This document shows, piece by piece, positions 1-8,800 of a stretch of DNA of 64,000 nt. The notes under the pieces were generated by a model. It was not told where the DNA came from and did not search any database. It was given only the letters and a program-made list of their open reading frames with translations. A program made the translations under genes and the position numbers. How positions within the stretch are numbered: the stretch's first letter is position 1; every line of letters begins with the position of its first letter. Origin of the DNA: Mycobacterium heidelbergense (GTDB lineage: Bacteria; Actinomycetota; Actinomycetes; Mycobacteriales; Mycobacteriaceae); NCBI RefSeq assembly GCF_010730745.1, contig NZ_AP022615.1, forward strand, positions 4,588,001-4,652,000, written 5' to 3'.

Positions 1-2
1 CT

Positions 3-476
3 CTGGCGGTTTTCGTCTCTATGGTTCTCGCTGCTGGGATGCTGATAGGTGTGGGTACCGTCGAAGACCCACACGCAGGCCCGGTCAGCGGCTCAGCGAT
101 GGCCGGCTACGTGGCCTGCTTCATCGCCTTGTTCATCCTGGCAGGGGTCGGCAACGGGTCCGTGTACAAGATGATCCCGACAGTTTTTGAAACGTATGGT
201 CGGTCGTTGGACATGAGCGAGACTGAGCGCCGTCACTGGTCCCGGCTCATTTCTGGAGTCGTCATCGGCTTCGTCGCGGGTTTCGGCACCTTAGGTGGGG
301 TCGGGATCAACCTCGCGCTGCGGCAGTCTTATCTCAGTACCGGCACGATGACGTCGGCATTCTGGATCTTCATGGGCTTCTATGTTGTCGCCGCCGTGCT
401 GACCTGGACTATGTACGTCCGGCAACCACGTGCAACATATTCAGACGACACCGCTGATGCGATCGCAGCCGATTGA
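3..476 (+). CDS. narK: NarK-family nitrate/nitrite MFS transporter, C-terminal part (5' end outside window)
   Basis: The reading frame is already open at the left edge, so this is the last 157 or so codons of a longer membrane protein. It belongs to the nitrate/nitrite porter branch of the major facilitator superfamily. What shows this is the conserved stretch GVGNGSVYKMIP, typical of NarK proteins, between hydrophobic helices, followed by two more predicted membrane segments and a short acidic cytoplasmic tail. Family members (about 400-480 residues) import nitrate or export nitrite across the inner membrane. The subtype (NarK1/K2/K3/NarU) cannot be decided from this part. Its position next to an ESX-5 PPE gene is unexpected and marks a possible rearrangement junction. 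Confidence 0.8.
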   Translation: MAVFVSMVLAAGMLIGVGTVEDPHAGPVSGSAMAGYVACFIALFILAGVGNGSVYKMIPTVFETYGRSLDMSETERRHWSRLISGVVIGFVAGFGTLGGVGINLALRQSYLSTGTMTSAFWIFMGFYVVAAVLTWTMYVRQPRATYSDDTADAIAAD

Positions 477-494
477 GCTAACGATGGCCCGAGC

Positions 495-656
495 TCAGCC
501 CGACAGGTTCTCCAGGTGGGGCATCTCGGCGTAACGCCGCGGCTCGGGATGCGAGCGTAGTAACCATAGACGCCCGGGCTCGTATCGCTTGCCGTGGCCG
601 GCGCGACGCCGGTCGATCGGGAGTGTCGCCATCCGCCAAGCAGCGTTGCCGAATGA
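495..656 (-). pseudogene. possible 3' remnant of an unidentified gene
   Basis: Between the convergent narK and PPE genes a minus-strand frame runs open to a stop at 495. Its last 50 or so codons (containing GHGKRYEPGRLW and ending HLENLSG) read like the tail of a real protein with charged and aromatic residues. No start codon or ribosome site precedes it: the frame runs into the hairpin at 659-694. I do not recognise the family. It could be the stump of a gene cut off by the rearrangement that joined narK to the ESX-5 PPE gene, or simply a chance open frame in GC-rich DNA. Confidence 0.2.
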
Positions 657-658
657 CA

Positions 659-694
659 TTGGGGTCCGGCACCGCAAGAGGTGCCGGACCCCAA
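659..694. terminator. perfect 15-bp hairpin between convergent genes
   Basis: An inverted repeat with arms 659-673 (TTGGGGTCCGGCACC) and 680-694 and a 6-base loop GCAAGA. All 15 pairs match. It lies about 40 bases beyond the stop codon of the minus-strand PPE gene and on the far side of narK, so it could end transcripts from both directions. There is no long U tract, as is usual for mycobacterial terminators. Confidence 0.6.
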
Positions 695-731
695 TACCGG
701 ACGGCGGCACGCCGGGGCGTGCCGAACGCGG

Positions 732-1952
732 CTATCCGCCGAGGGGTGGGCGGGCCATGACGGTGGGACGGAATCCGTACCGCGGGCCGGCACCGCCGGC
801 GGTGCCGGAGCCCATTCCGGCCAGCGGCATGCCGCCCAGCAGGTTTCCGGGACCCCCGGCCGCCTCCGGGGCGGCGCTGATGCTGCTGACCGGGATGGCC
901 GTGGCGTGGGGTGCCACCGCCGACGCGGCACCCGACCATGCGACCGGCACAGACAACTTGCCGATGGAGGTCGCGCTGCCCAAATGCGCCGCCGCGCCGG
1001 CGCCGCCGCCCAGCAGGCCGCCCAGTCCGGGCAAGCCCTTGGGGACGGCGGCCACGGCCGGCGCCGCCGCGCCGCCGAGCGCCCCCACGGTCTTGGCCAT
1101 CTGAATACCGAAGTTGCCCATACCGACGCTGAAGTAGGGCAAACCCTCGGTGTTGTAGAAGAAGCTCGAGAAGTTGTTGTAGCCGGTCAAGAACGTTGCC
1201 ACGTTGGTGGGCAGCGTGGTCTGCCCGCTGAGGAGGAACCACACCTCGGTAAGCAATGGGTTGGACGAGGCGAGCTGTGACACCAGCGAATTCGTCCCGT
1301 TGGGCGTGGCGAGAAGGCCCAGTTGGCTCTGGATCTGGCTGAGGAAGCCCTGCAGGGACTGCTGGATCGAGGCGGCCGGATTGCTCGCGGTCGCCGTGGC
1401 CTGGGTGGCGGCGGCGGCCGGATCGGCAACCGCCGGCGCGTTTTGATACGGCGTCACCTTGGCCGCCGCCGCGGACTGACCGGCATAGCTGTACAGCGCC
1501 GCGGCGTTCTGCGCCCAGAACTCCTGGTATTGGGCTTCCAACTGCGCGATGATCCCGTTGTTCAGGCCCAGGACGTTGGTCGCCTGCGCCTGGGTCAGCT
1601 CGGTGCGGTTGGCCGCGATCAGCGGCGGGGGCACCACCGAGCCGAGCACGGTCTCGTAGGCGGCCGCGGCCGCCTGCGCCTGGGCGGCCGTCTCCTCCGC
1701 CTGGGCGCCGGTGGTCGTCATCCACTCCACATACGGCTGCACCGCCACGGCCATCGACGCGGAGGCGGGCCCCAGCCACTCCTCGCTGGAGAGCGTGGTG
1801 ACAATGTTGTCGTAGCCCAGCGCGGCCGAATTCAGCTCGGCGGCAATCCCATTCCACGCCGAGGCCGCCGCCGTCAGCGACGACGAGCCCGGACCCGAAT
1901 AGATCAGCGCGGAGCTGATTTCCGGAGGTAACGAACCCAAATCGGTTGCCAT
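732..1952 (-). CDS. PPE family protein of the ESX-5 locus (PPE26-like, SVP subgroup)
   Basis: A 406-residue PPE protein. The N-terminal PPE domain (about residues 1-175) has the signature PPE at 9-11 and the WxG turn WLG near 59. The C-terminal part carries the SVP-type motif KLSVPVAW and ends in the basic tail GPRYGFRPTVMARPP, which closely resembles M. tuberculosis PPE26 as I remember it. PPE proteins pair with PE proteins and are exported by type VII systems to the cell envelope. It starts 11 bp after the PE gene stop, with AGGGG upstream of the ATG, so the two are co-transcribed and probably form a PE-PPE pair exported through ESX-5. No catalytic residues are recognisable. Confidence 0.92.
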   Translation of the reverse strand: MATDLGSLPPEISSALIYSGPGSSSLTAAASAWNGIAAELNSAALGYDNIVTTLSSEEWLGPASASMAVAVQPYVEWMTTTGAQAEETAAQAQAAAAAYETVLGSVVPPPLIAANRTELTQAQATNVLGLNNGIIAQLEAQYQEFWAQNAAALYSYAGQSAAAAKVTPYQNAPAVADPAAAATQATATASNPAASIQQSLQGFLSQIQSQLGLLATPNGTNSLVSQLASSNPLLTEVWFLLSGQTTLPTNVATFLTGYNNFSSFFYNTEGLPYFSVGMGNFGIQMAKTVGALGGAAAPAVAAVPKGLPGLGGLLGGGAGAAAHLGSATSIGKLSVPVAWSGAASAVAPHATAIPVSSISAAPEAAGGPGNLLGGMPLAGMGSGTAGGAGPRYGFRPTVMARPPLGG

Positions 1953-1963
1953 GTCCTGACCCC

Positions 1964-2263
1964 TTAGCCGGCCGCGGCCGCGTTGGCCGCCTCGGTCGCC
2001 GCGTACGACCCCGAGCTGATGCCCAGGGTGTTGACGAACTGCTCGTGGATAGCCGCAGCCTGAGCGCTGACGGCCTGATACATCTGGGCGTGGGCGGCGA
2101 ACTGCGCCGCGGTCAGCGCCGACACCTCATCGGCGGCCGCCGGCACCACCCCGGTCGTGGGGGCCGCCGCGGCGGCATTCTGAGCGCTCAACGCCGAGCC
2201 GATACCTTGCAAACTGCCCGCGGCCGCCGCCAACGCTTCCGGCTGCGTCGTCACAAACGACAT
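1964..2263 (-). CDS. PE family protein of the ESX-5 locus (PE18-like)
   Basis: A 99-residue protein consisting of just a PE domain: MSFVTTQPEAL at the N-terminus, helices rich in alanine, and the YxxxE export motif at Y87-E91 (YAATE). PE domains form a helical hairpin that packs against the partner PPE protein, and the YxxxD/E motif is needed for type VII export. The start at 2263 is chosen over an in-frame codon at 2338 because it is preceded by a strong GAGGAGG and gives the canonical PE N-terminus. It is directly followed by its likely partner PPE gene. By position it corresponds to PE18 of the H37Rv ESX-5 cluster. Confidence 0.93.
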   Translation of the reverse strand: MSFVTTQPEALAAAAGSLQGIGSALSAQNAAAAAPTTGVVPAAADEVSALTAAQFAAHAQMYQAVSAQAAAIHEQFVNTLGISSGSYAATEAANAAAAG

Positions 2264-2385
2264 GTGGTTTTCCTCCTCAAAACCTCTGGCTCGATGACCT
2301 TTAAGGAATGCTTTGCTGTCGAAGTTCACTTCAGACATAGCTTGCTAGTGAGACTAATTTGATCCCGTCGGCTCGCGCCTCCTTA

Positions 2386-2421
2386 GCGCCAACTGTTCAT
2401 TGGTGGACAACTGATGTTCAT
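2386..2421. repeat. two tandem GTTCAT-type repeats, 21-bp period
   Basis: Just after the PPE25-like stop codon (minus strand) there are two copies of a motif of the form CAAC-N(0-3)-TGTTCAT: 2390-2400 and 2408-2421. The TTCAT cores are at 2396-2400 and 2417-2421, exactly 21 bp apart. A 15-base stretch CGCCAACTGTTCATT is shared with the four-copy array at 4062-4140. The spacing of two helical turns suggests a protein-binding array, but no regulator is identified. Confidence 0.5.
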
Positions 2422-2435
2422 CTGGGGCGCACGGC

Positions 2436-3689
2436 TCATCCGGCTGACGGCGGCCGCGTCAGCACGCTGTGGCGGAAACCGTATTTGGTGGTGTAGCCGT
2501 AGCCGGCGGTGCGCCGGCCCACCGCCCCCGCCGGCATTCCGCGTAGCAGGGCGTTTCCCGGCGCACCCGGCGCACCCGGCGCGCCGGCGTGGGCGGGAGC
2601 CTCCTCCGCCGCCGCGAGCGTGACGGTCGCCTCCGAGGTCGGCGTGCTCCAATTCGCCGGGACGGACAGCATCCCAACCTTGCCGGCCTGGCCCGCGCTC
2701 GCCGACACCGCTCCGGCGGTGTGGGCGCCCGCGCCGACACCGCCCACGGCGCCCAGGTGCAGGCCAGCGAATTGCGGCGTCGGGTACCAGGCACCGCCCG
2801 CACCGGCCGTCGCACCGCCGGGACCGTATGTCAACTGCTGTCCCATCGACCAACCGAAGTTTCCTACGCCGACCCCGAAATACGCCTGCAAAGTTTGCTT
2901 GATCACCGTGGTGTAGTTCTGAGGAACAAAGCCCGTCCAGTTGTTTGCGGGGGTAGGAAGACCATATGTCAAGAATTGCTTGATTTGCGTTTCGATCGCT
3001 GACCAGGGCCAGCGTGACGCAATCCACGAGGGGAGTTGCTGCAGCGATTGAGGCACTGCAGCAGCCGATACCAGCTGGGAGCTCGTGGCCTGCCCGGAGT
3101 TGCCGGCCGGCTCGGCGGCGGCCTGGGCCACCGCAGCAAACTGGCCGGACTCCCCATCCGGGGTGGTGGTACTGGGCGGTGAGATGAATCGGGTCAGCTG
3201 GGAGGCGGCCGCCGACGAGGCGGCATAGCCGTACATGGCGGCGGCGTCCTGGGCCCACATCTCCAGGTACTGTGCCTCGGCGGCCATGATCGCCGGGGTG
3301 TTCTGCCCGAAGAAGTTGGTCGCGACGAGCGTCATCAACAGCAGCCGGTTGGCCGCGATCGCGGGTGGCGGCACCGTCATCGCGAACGCGGCCTCGAACG
3401 CCGCCGCGGCCGCGCGCGCCTGGTTGGCGCTCTCCTCGGCCAGCCCGGCCGCCGAGCCGAGCCAGCTCACGTAGGGAATGACCGCCGACACCATCGCGGC
3501 CGACGAGGGCCCCACCCAGGGTCCGCCGGTCAGCTCGTCGACCACCGAACTGTAGCCGCTGGCCGCCGTCCCCAACTCTGCCGCCAGCATGTCCCAGGCG
3601 GTCGCGGCGACCATTATCGATTCGGCTCCCGGGCCCGCATACATCCGACCGGAATTGATTTCGGGCGGTAACGCTCCGAAGTCGAACAC
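2436..3689 (-). CDS. PPE family protein of the ESX-5 locus (PPE25-like, SVP subgroup)
   Basis: A 417-residue PPE protein starting with GTG at 3689. The start is supported by GAGGAGG seven to nine bases upstream and by the canonical N-terminus VFDFGALPPEINSGRMY. The PPE domain covers about residues 1-180 with the WVG turn near 60. Further on come the motif GVGNFGWSMGQQL and the SVP motif MLSVPANWS, with a basic tail ending LTRPPSAG. It is the first PPE gene after the ferredoxin, which is the position of PPE25 in H37Rv. It is a probable ESX-5 substrate, surface-exposed or secreted, with no assigned biochemical function. Two repeat arrays flank the gene, at 2386-2421 and 4062-4140. Confidence 0.9.
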   Translation of the reverse strand: MFDFGALPPEINSGRMYAGPGAESIMVAATAWDMLAAELGTAASGYSSVVDELTGGPWVGPSSAAMVSAVIPYVSWLGSAAGLAEESANQARAAAAAFEAAFAMTVPPPAIAANRLLLMTLVATNFFGQNTPAIMAAEAQYLEMWAQDAAAMYGYAASSAAASQLTRFISPPSTTTPDGESGQFAAVAQAAAEPAGNSGQATSSQLVSAAAVPQSLQQLPSWIASRWPWSAIETQIKQFLTYGLPTPANNWTGFVPQNYTTVIKQTLQAYFGVGVGNFGWSMGQQLTYGPGGATAGAGGAWYPTPQFAGLHLGAVGGVGAGAHTAGAVSASAGQAGKVGMLSVPANWSTPTSEATVTLAAAEEAPAHAGAPGAPGAPGNALLRGMPAGAVGRRTAGYGYTTKYGFRHSVLTRPPSAG

Positions 3690-4061
3690 CGTGTCCTCCT
3701 CAGTTGGCCGTGATCGCGGTGGCGATCCCGGTTGTCTCACAAGAACTCTGGTGGTCGTGGTCACGACCTGGCGAACAATCGCTAACCCTGGGCTCCGTTG
3801 ACCCGGTGAAGGTCGCCGACCGACGTGGAACCTGCGAGCAGCAAACCCAGTCGGCGGGATGCCCGACGCACCGCGGCAGACCCGTTCCCTGCGCCCGGAT
3901 AGGTGGCCCGCCACCAAGATTCCGGTGCTTCCGGTCAGGAAACGACATCCACACTGTGCCTCGATTACCCCACTGTCAGCAACCGAGCGACAGCTCGCTT
4001 GTGCCAGAACTGCCGCTCGCGAACGACATTAGCCCGTCGTCAGGGGCGCGCCGACCCGCAA
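3690..4061. other. intergenic region upstream of the PPE25-like gene
   Basis: About 370 bases between the PPE25-like start and the repeat array. The only clear signal is the GAGGAGG ribosome site next to 3689. Open frames here are short and lack starts with ribosome sites. The promoter of the PPE-PE-PPE run may lie here, but no convincing -10/-35 pair could be chosen. Confidence 0.4.
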
Positions 4062-4140
4062 CGCCAACTGTTCATTCCCGGCCAACCATTGTTCATTCCC
4101 GCCCAAACCGCAGTTCATCGCCGGCAACCAAACGTTCACC
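4062..4140. repeat. four tandem GTTCAT-type repeats, 20-22 bp period
   Basis: Four degenerate copies of a roughly 20-base unit, each ending in TTCAT or TTCAC: cores at 4071-4075, 4092-4096, 4114-4118 and 4134-4138, spaced 21, 22 and 20 bp. The units begin with a CAAC/CAAA block (for example GCCAACTGTTCATT). The array lies between the ferredoxin stop and the PPE25-like gene. A two-copy version follows the PPE25-like gene. The near-constant two-turn spacing is what a cooperative DNA-binding regulator would need. Confidence 0.55.
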
Positions 4141-4173
4141 GGCAGTTTGCTTTTAGGTCCGCCCGGCCGGCCG

Positions 4174-4368
4174 CTAGTCTTCGTCGATGATCAGCGCCAT
4201 TTCCGGGCACGAGGCGACACCGTCGCGGGTCACCTGCTCGTCCTCGGGCCGCACCTCGCGCTCTTCGAGGATCGAATTCCCGGACTCGTCTATGGGGAAC
4301 AGCTTTGGGTCGACGGCGTAACACTGGGCATGGCCCACGCACCTGGACTTTTCGAGACGAACCTTCAC
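4174..4368 (-). CDS. [3Fe-4S]-type ferredoxin paired with CYP143
   Basis: A 64-residue ferredoxin, nearly identical in outline to Rv1786. Cysteines C10, C16 and C54 (CVGHAQC and CPEMA) fit the C-x2-H-x2-C...CP pattern in which the usual second cysteine is replaced by histidine, the hallmark of single-cluster mycobacterial P450 redox partners. It would pass electrons from a ferredoxin reductase to a cytochrome P450, most likely the adjacent, divergently transcribed CYP143. GTG at 4368 is chosen because AAGGA lies upstream and it gives the family's normal N-terminus VKVRL. The longer upstream frame lacks this support. Confidence 0.9.
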   Translation of the reverse strand: MKVRLEKSRCVGHAQCYAVDPKLFPIDESGNSILEEREVRPEDEQVTRDGVASCPEMALIIDED

Positions 4369-4643
4369 GAGGTTTCCTTCTTCGATGGCTTCGGGGAGCA
4401 CCCAGAGGGGACCGGACAAATCGATGGGCGGATTAGTCGGTCGACAAAAGTTTAGAAGATGGTCGCCGGGCGCGGCCGCCGAGTCGATCCTCGCATCCGC
4501 CCATCGGTCGGATTGGTGGCGCTTTGCGACACATGCGATATTGGTGTGCCACCGGAAACCGGTGACGGCGAAGTTCCGGCCGCGTCGGAGGTTCACGACG
4601 CCCAAGACACGAAACCCACACAGACAAGCGGAGATCAGAGCGC

Positions 4644-5819
4644 ATGAGCACTCTTGGCGAAGGCCAGCCGGGCACGTTCTACCTACCGCGGCTCGAATAC
4701 GCCAAGCTACCGATGTCCGCCGACCGGGGTGTCGGGTGGAAGACGCTGCGGGACGCCGGGCCGGTGGTGTTCATGAACGGCCACTACTACCTGACCCGCC
4801 GCGAGGACGTGCTCGCTGCGCTGCGCAATCCCAGGGTCTTCTCGTCCCGACTGGCGCTGCAGCCGCCCGGCTACCCGCTGCCGGTGGTTCCGCTGGCGTT
4901 CGACCCGCCGGAGCACACCCGCTACCGCAAGATCCTGCAACCGTACTTCAGCCCCTTGGGGCTGAATAAGTCCCGGCCGGTGCTGCAGCGCCACGCCGCC
5001 GAGATGATCGCCGAGCTTGCCGAACGGGGCAAGTGCGAGGTGATGGCGGACTTCGCGAGCCTGTACCCGTTCCAGGTGTTCCTCGACCTGTACGGTCTGC
5101 CGCTGGAGGACCGCGACCGCCTGATCGGCTGGAAGGACGCCGTCGTCGCCGACAAGCCCTATCTCTCCCAGGCCGACATCGACCAGGGGCACGAGCTGTT
5201 GGCGTATCTCACCGACGTGATCCGGCAGCGCCGGCAAAACCCGGGCTCTGACATGTTGTCGCAGGTGATGACCGGCGAGGGCAACTTCAGCGATCTCGAG
5301 CTGCTCGGCATGAGCCACCTGCTGATCCTGGCGGGCCTGGACACGGTGACGGCGGCGATCGGCTTCTCCCTATTCGAGTTGGCGCGCAGACCGGAGCTGC
5401 GCGACGAGCTTCGCGACAATCCCAGGCAGATCAGGGTTTTCATCGAAGAGATCGTCCGGCTGGAGCCGTCGGCGCCCGTGGCCCCCCGGGTGACGACGGA
5501 GATGGTCACCATCGGGGGCATGACGCTGCCCGCGGGCACGCCGGTGCGGTTGTGCATGGCCGCGGTCAACCGCGACGGCAGCGACGCGATGTCCACCGAT
5601 GAGCTGGTCGTTGACGGTAAGGTGCATCGCCACTGGGGATTTGGCGGCGGGCCACACCGCTGCCTGGGTTCTCACCTGGCTCGGATCGAACTGACCATCA
5701 TCGTCGCCGAATGGCTCGGGCAGATCCCCGACTTCGAACTCCCCCAGGATTACGCGCCGGAAATCAGGTTTCCGTCAAAGACCTTCGCGCTCAAGGAATT
5801 ACCGCTGCACTGGAGTTGA
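4644..5819 (+). CDS. cyp143: cytochrome P450 CYP143
   Basis: A 391-residue soluble P450 monooxygenase. The haem-binding loop FGGGPHRCLG has the thiolate ligand at C340. The I-helix oxygen-activation motif LAGLDT lies near residue 230 and the ExxR motif is EIVR near 275. Position beside its ferredoxin and eccC5 matches Rv1785c. The ATG at 4644 has GCGGAG upstream. The gene is divergent from the ferredoxin across 275 bp and converges on eccC5 with 31 bp between stops. The physiological substrate is unknown. It is embedded in the ESX-5 locus in slow growers, but no role in secretion is established. Confidence 0.92.
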   Translation: MSTLGEGQPGTFYLPRLEYAKLPMSADRGVGWKTLRDAGPVVFMNGHYYLTRREDVLAALRNPRVFSSRLALQPPGYPLPVVPLAFDPPEHTRYRKILQPYFSPLGLNKSRPVLQRHAAEMIAELAERGKCEVMADFASLYPFQVFLDLYGLPLEDRDRLIGWKDAVVADKPYLSQADIDQGHELLAYLTDVIRQRRQNPGSDMLSQVMTGEGNFSDLELLGMSHLLILAGLDTVTAAIGFSLFELARRPELRDELRDNPRQIRVFIEEIVRLEPSAPVAPRVTTEMVTIGGMTLPAGTPVRLCMAAVNRDGSDAMSTDELVVDGKVHRHWGFGGGPHRCLGSHLARIELTIIVAEWLGQIPDFELPQDYAPEIRFPSKTFALKELPLHWS

Positions 5820-5850
5820 CCCGAGCCAACCCCAGCGCAGCGGCAAAGCC

Positions 5851-8800
5851 TTACTGCTTGCGGAACTCGGTGGCGGCCACCTGGACGAACACGCCGGTGT
5901 CCTCGGCCATCAGCAGGCCCCGGCCGCGGGGCAGCGGGCCGCCCTTCATCTTGCCGCGGATGAAGCCCTCGTCGGGGTCGGCGTCCATCACCAGCAGCGG
6001 CGCGTTCGCCTGGTGCAGCGCCCGCAGCATCGGGTCGCTGCCTGCCGAGGACCAGCCGCCGAACGTGCGGGTGACGATCACGTGCAAGCCGACGTCGGCG
6101 GCCCGTGTCACCCAGGCGGCGGCCTTGTGCAGCGGCGAATCGAAACCCGCCGGCATCTGCTGGATGTCGTCGACGATCAGGAAGATCTCCGGGCCGCTCC
6201 ACCAGGAATGCGACAACAACTCCTCCGCGGACAGGCCGGGCGGCGGCTCGCGGCTGGCCAGCAGGGCGGACATGTCGTTCATCATCGCCTGCACGCCATC
6301 GAGGTTGTAGGCGAAGTTCTCCACGTAGTCGGAGCCCAGCACGGTCAGCAGCTGACGGCGCGGGTCGACCAGCCACACCTGGGCCGAGGGCTGCCCGGCC
6401 GGCGGCGGCGGCGCGGCGCTCGCACCGGGCGCGTAAAGCCGGCCGATTTCCGACATGATGGTCGCCAGCGTCGTGGTCCGCCCACATTCGCGACGGCCCG
6501 TCACCATCAGGTGCGCGTTCTCGGCGAAATTCAAATAGACCGGCGCCAGGTCCAATTCCGATATCGCCCAGGCGATTCCGCCCGCACCGACGCCCTGGCG
6601 GGTGTCGCGTGCGGCCAGCTCGCGCACCTGCTCCACGCCGAAACGCGCGGGCAGCCTGCGGATCGGCGGCGCCTGGCCGCTGGCGAGCCGGCTGACCGCT
6701 TCGACGATGCTGTCGGAGGCGAAGACGTTGTCGCGCGTGCTGCCCAGCGCGGGCCGGGCCACCAACGTGTGCAGACCGGCCTGCGGGTCGGCGTCGAGTC
6801 GGACGTAGTTGACCGCGACCATGCCGCGCCCCGGCTTGACCGGAACCTCCTTGGCGAACCGGGAACGCACCAGCTTGGCGTCTTCCACCGCGGCCAGGCG
6901 CAGCTCGACCCGGGACCCGAAACCGCTGCGCACCGGCGGCCGCAGCTCCGATTCGCGATCGGCGGTGACGACCACGTGCACCCCGAACGAGGGACCCTGG
7001 TTGATGATCAGGTTCACCTGCTCGATCAGCACCTCGTTTTCCTCGGCCAGCGCCCGGTAGTTGTCGATCACCAGGTAGACGTCGCCGAACCCGTCGTTGG
7101 GCACCGGGCCGGCCTCGCCGCCGAACTTGCGGCGCCGGAACACGTCCATCGAGGCGATTCCGTATTCGAGGAAGCTGCGCTTGCGCTCGCGCACCAGCGC
7201 CAGCAGTTCGGCGACCGTGCGGCGCACGCCGTACGGATCCGTCGGACCGGCCACCTCGCCGACGTGCGGCAGACGGCCGACCGTCGTCAGCGCGGTGCCG
7301 CTGTAGGCCAGGCAGTAGAACTGGACCTGCTCCGGCGTGTGGGTCAGCGCGGCCGAGCAGATCAACGTCTGCAGCGCCGTGGTCTTGCCCGAACCGCCGG
7401 CCCCGAGGATCAGGACGTTGGCGCCGGGCCCGGAGGTGTCAACCGTCCACGGCGGCTGGTCGTGCTTGAACGGGCGGTCGATGATCCCGATCGGAAACAC
7501 CAGGTTCTTTTCGGTGCCGTAGTCCTGCTGCCATTGACGGCCGATGAACCGGTTGACCAGCTCGTCGATGGCGATGGGTGCGCTCAGCGGCGGCTGCCAC
7601 AACCGGTAGGGTTCGAAGTCGATCTTGCGCAGCTGATCGATGATCACCGTGCCGACCTTCGGCGTCCTGATCCCTTCCTCGTCCTCGGCCTCGGTCTCCG
7701 CCGCCCCGGCCGCCTCACCATTCGAGCGCACCGGCTCGAGCTCCGGTCCCCCGACGCTGACCTCGAGCGGGGTGAATGAGTTGGTAAACAGTTGCGGGCG
7801 AACGTAATCGATGCTGTGCACCAACGCCGGCGCGTCCTCGCCGTCGATGGTGATCCCGCGGGAGATGTAGTCGCGCCACAGGAACTCGGCCTGGAACCGG
7901 ACGGTGTCCTCGAGGCTCCTCCGGAAGTAGCCCAGACCGGCCTGGGCCGGCAGGTTCACCGCATTCGGCACGCCGGCCGCCTGCGCCGCGCCGGCGGTGC
8001 GCGCCTTCAGCACCAACCGGTAACCCATGTTCTCCATGAGCTTTTCGGCCCGGCTTTCGATCGTCTGCGACGCCATCATCAGGTGGATCCAATACGCGCG
8101 GCCCTGACGTCCGATCGAGTCCAGGACGTCGACCGCCGTCGGCATGATGCGGAACCACTCGTAGAACTCGTCGATGACCACCACGAGCATCGGCAGCGGC
8201 GGCATGTCCTGGCCGCGGGCCCGCATCCTGGAGCGGACGGAGTTGTACTCCTTGGCGTCGTCGACACCCGCGTTGTCGCAGATCGCCTTCCGCCGGGCGA
8301 TCTCGCCCCACAGCGCGTCCAGGAAGCGCTCCATCAGCGCCTGGTCCTCTTCGAGGTCGGTGATGATGCGCGAGACGTGCGGCACGCCGGCGAACGGCTT
8401 GACCGCGGACCCACCCTTGAGGTCGGCCAACACGAACTGCAGCTCCTCCGGCGGATGGCCCAGCATCAGCGATTCGATGACGGTCCGCACCAGGGTCGAC
8501 TTACCCGAACCGGTCGTCCCGGACATGACCCCATGCGGGCCGTCGCCGCCTTCGTCCAGCGACTTCATGTCCAAGAACAGCAGCTCACCGTTGTCGGAAC
8601 GATTGCCGAACGGTGCCCGCAACCGCGACCGGCCCATCGTGTCGGTGCGGCTGTCCCACAGCGCGTTGAAGTCGATATCGGCCGGATCGTCGATTCCGTA
8701 GTAGGCCATGATGTCCCGGGCGCCGATGTGCGCCACCCGCTGGCCGATCTCCTCGTAGGCCTCGGCGAGGCGCCAGCGCGCCAGCTTTTGGGAGAACTCC

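Noticed and set aside
6013..7779. 588-codon plus-strand frame inside eccC5
   Set aside because: Antisense to the EccC5 ATPase domains; no ribosome site or domain.
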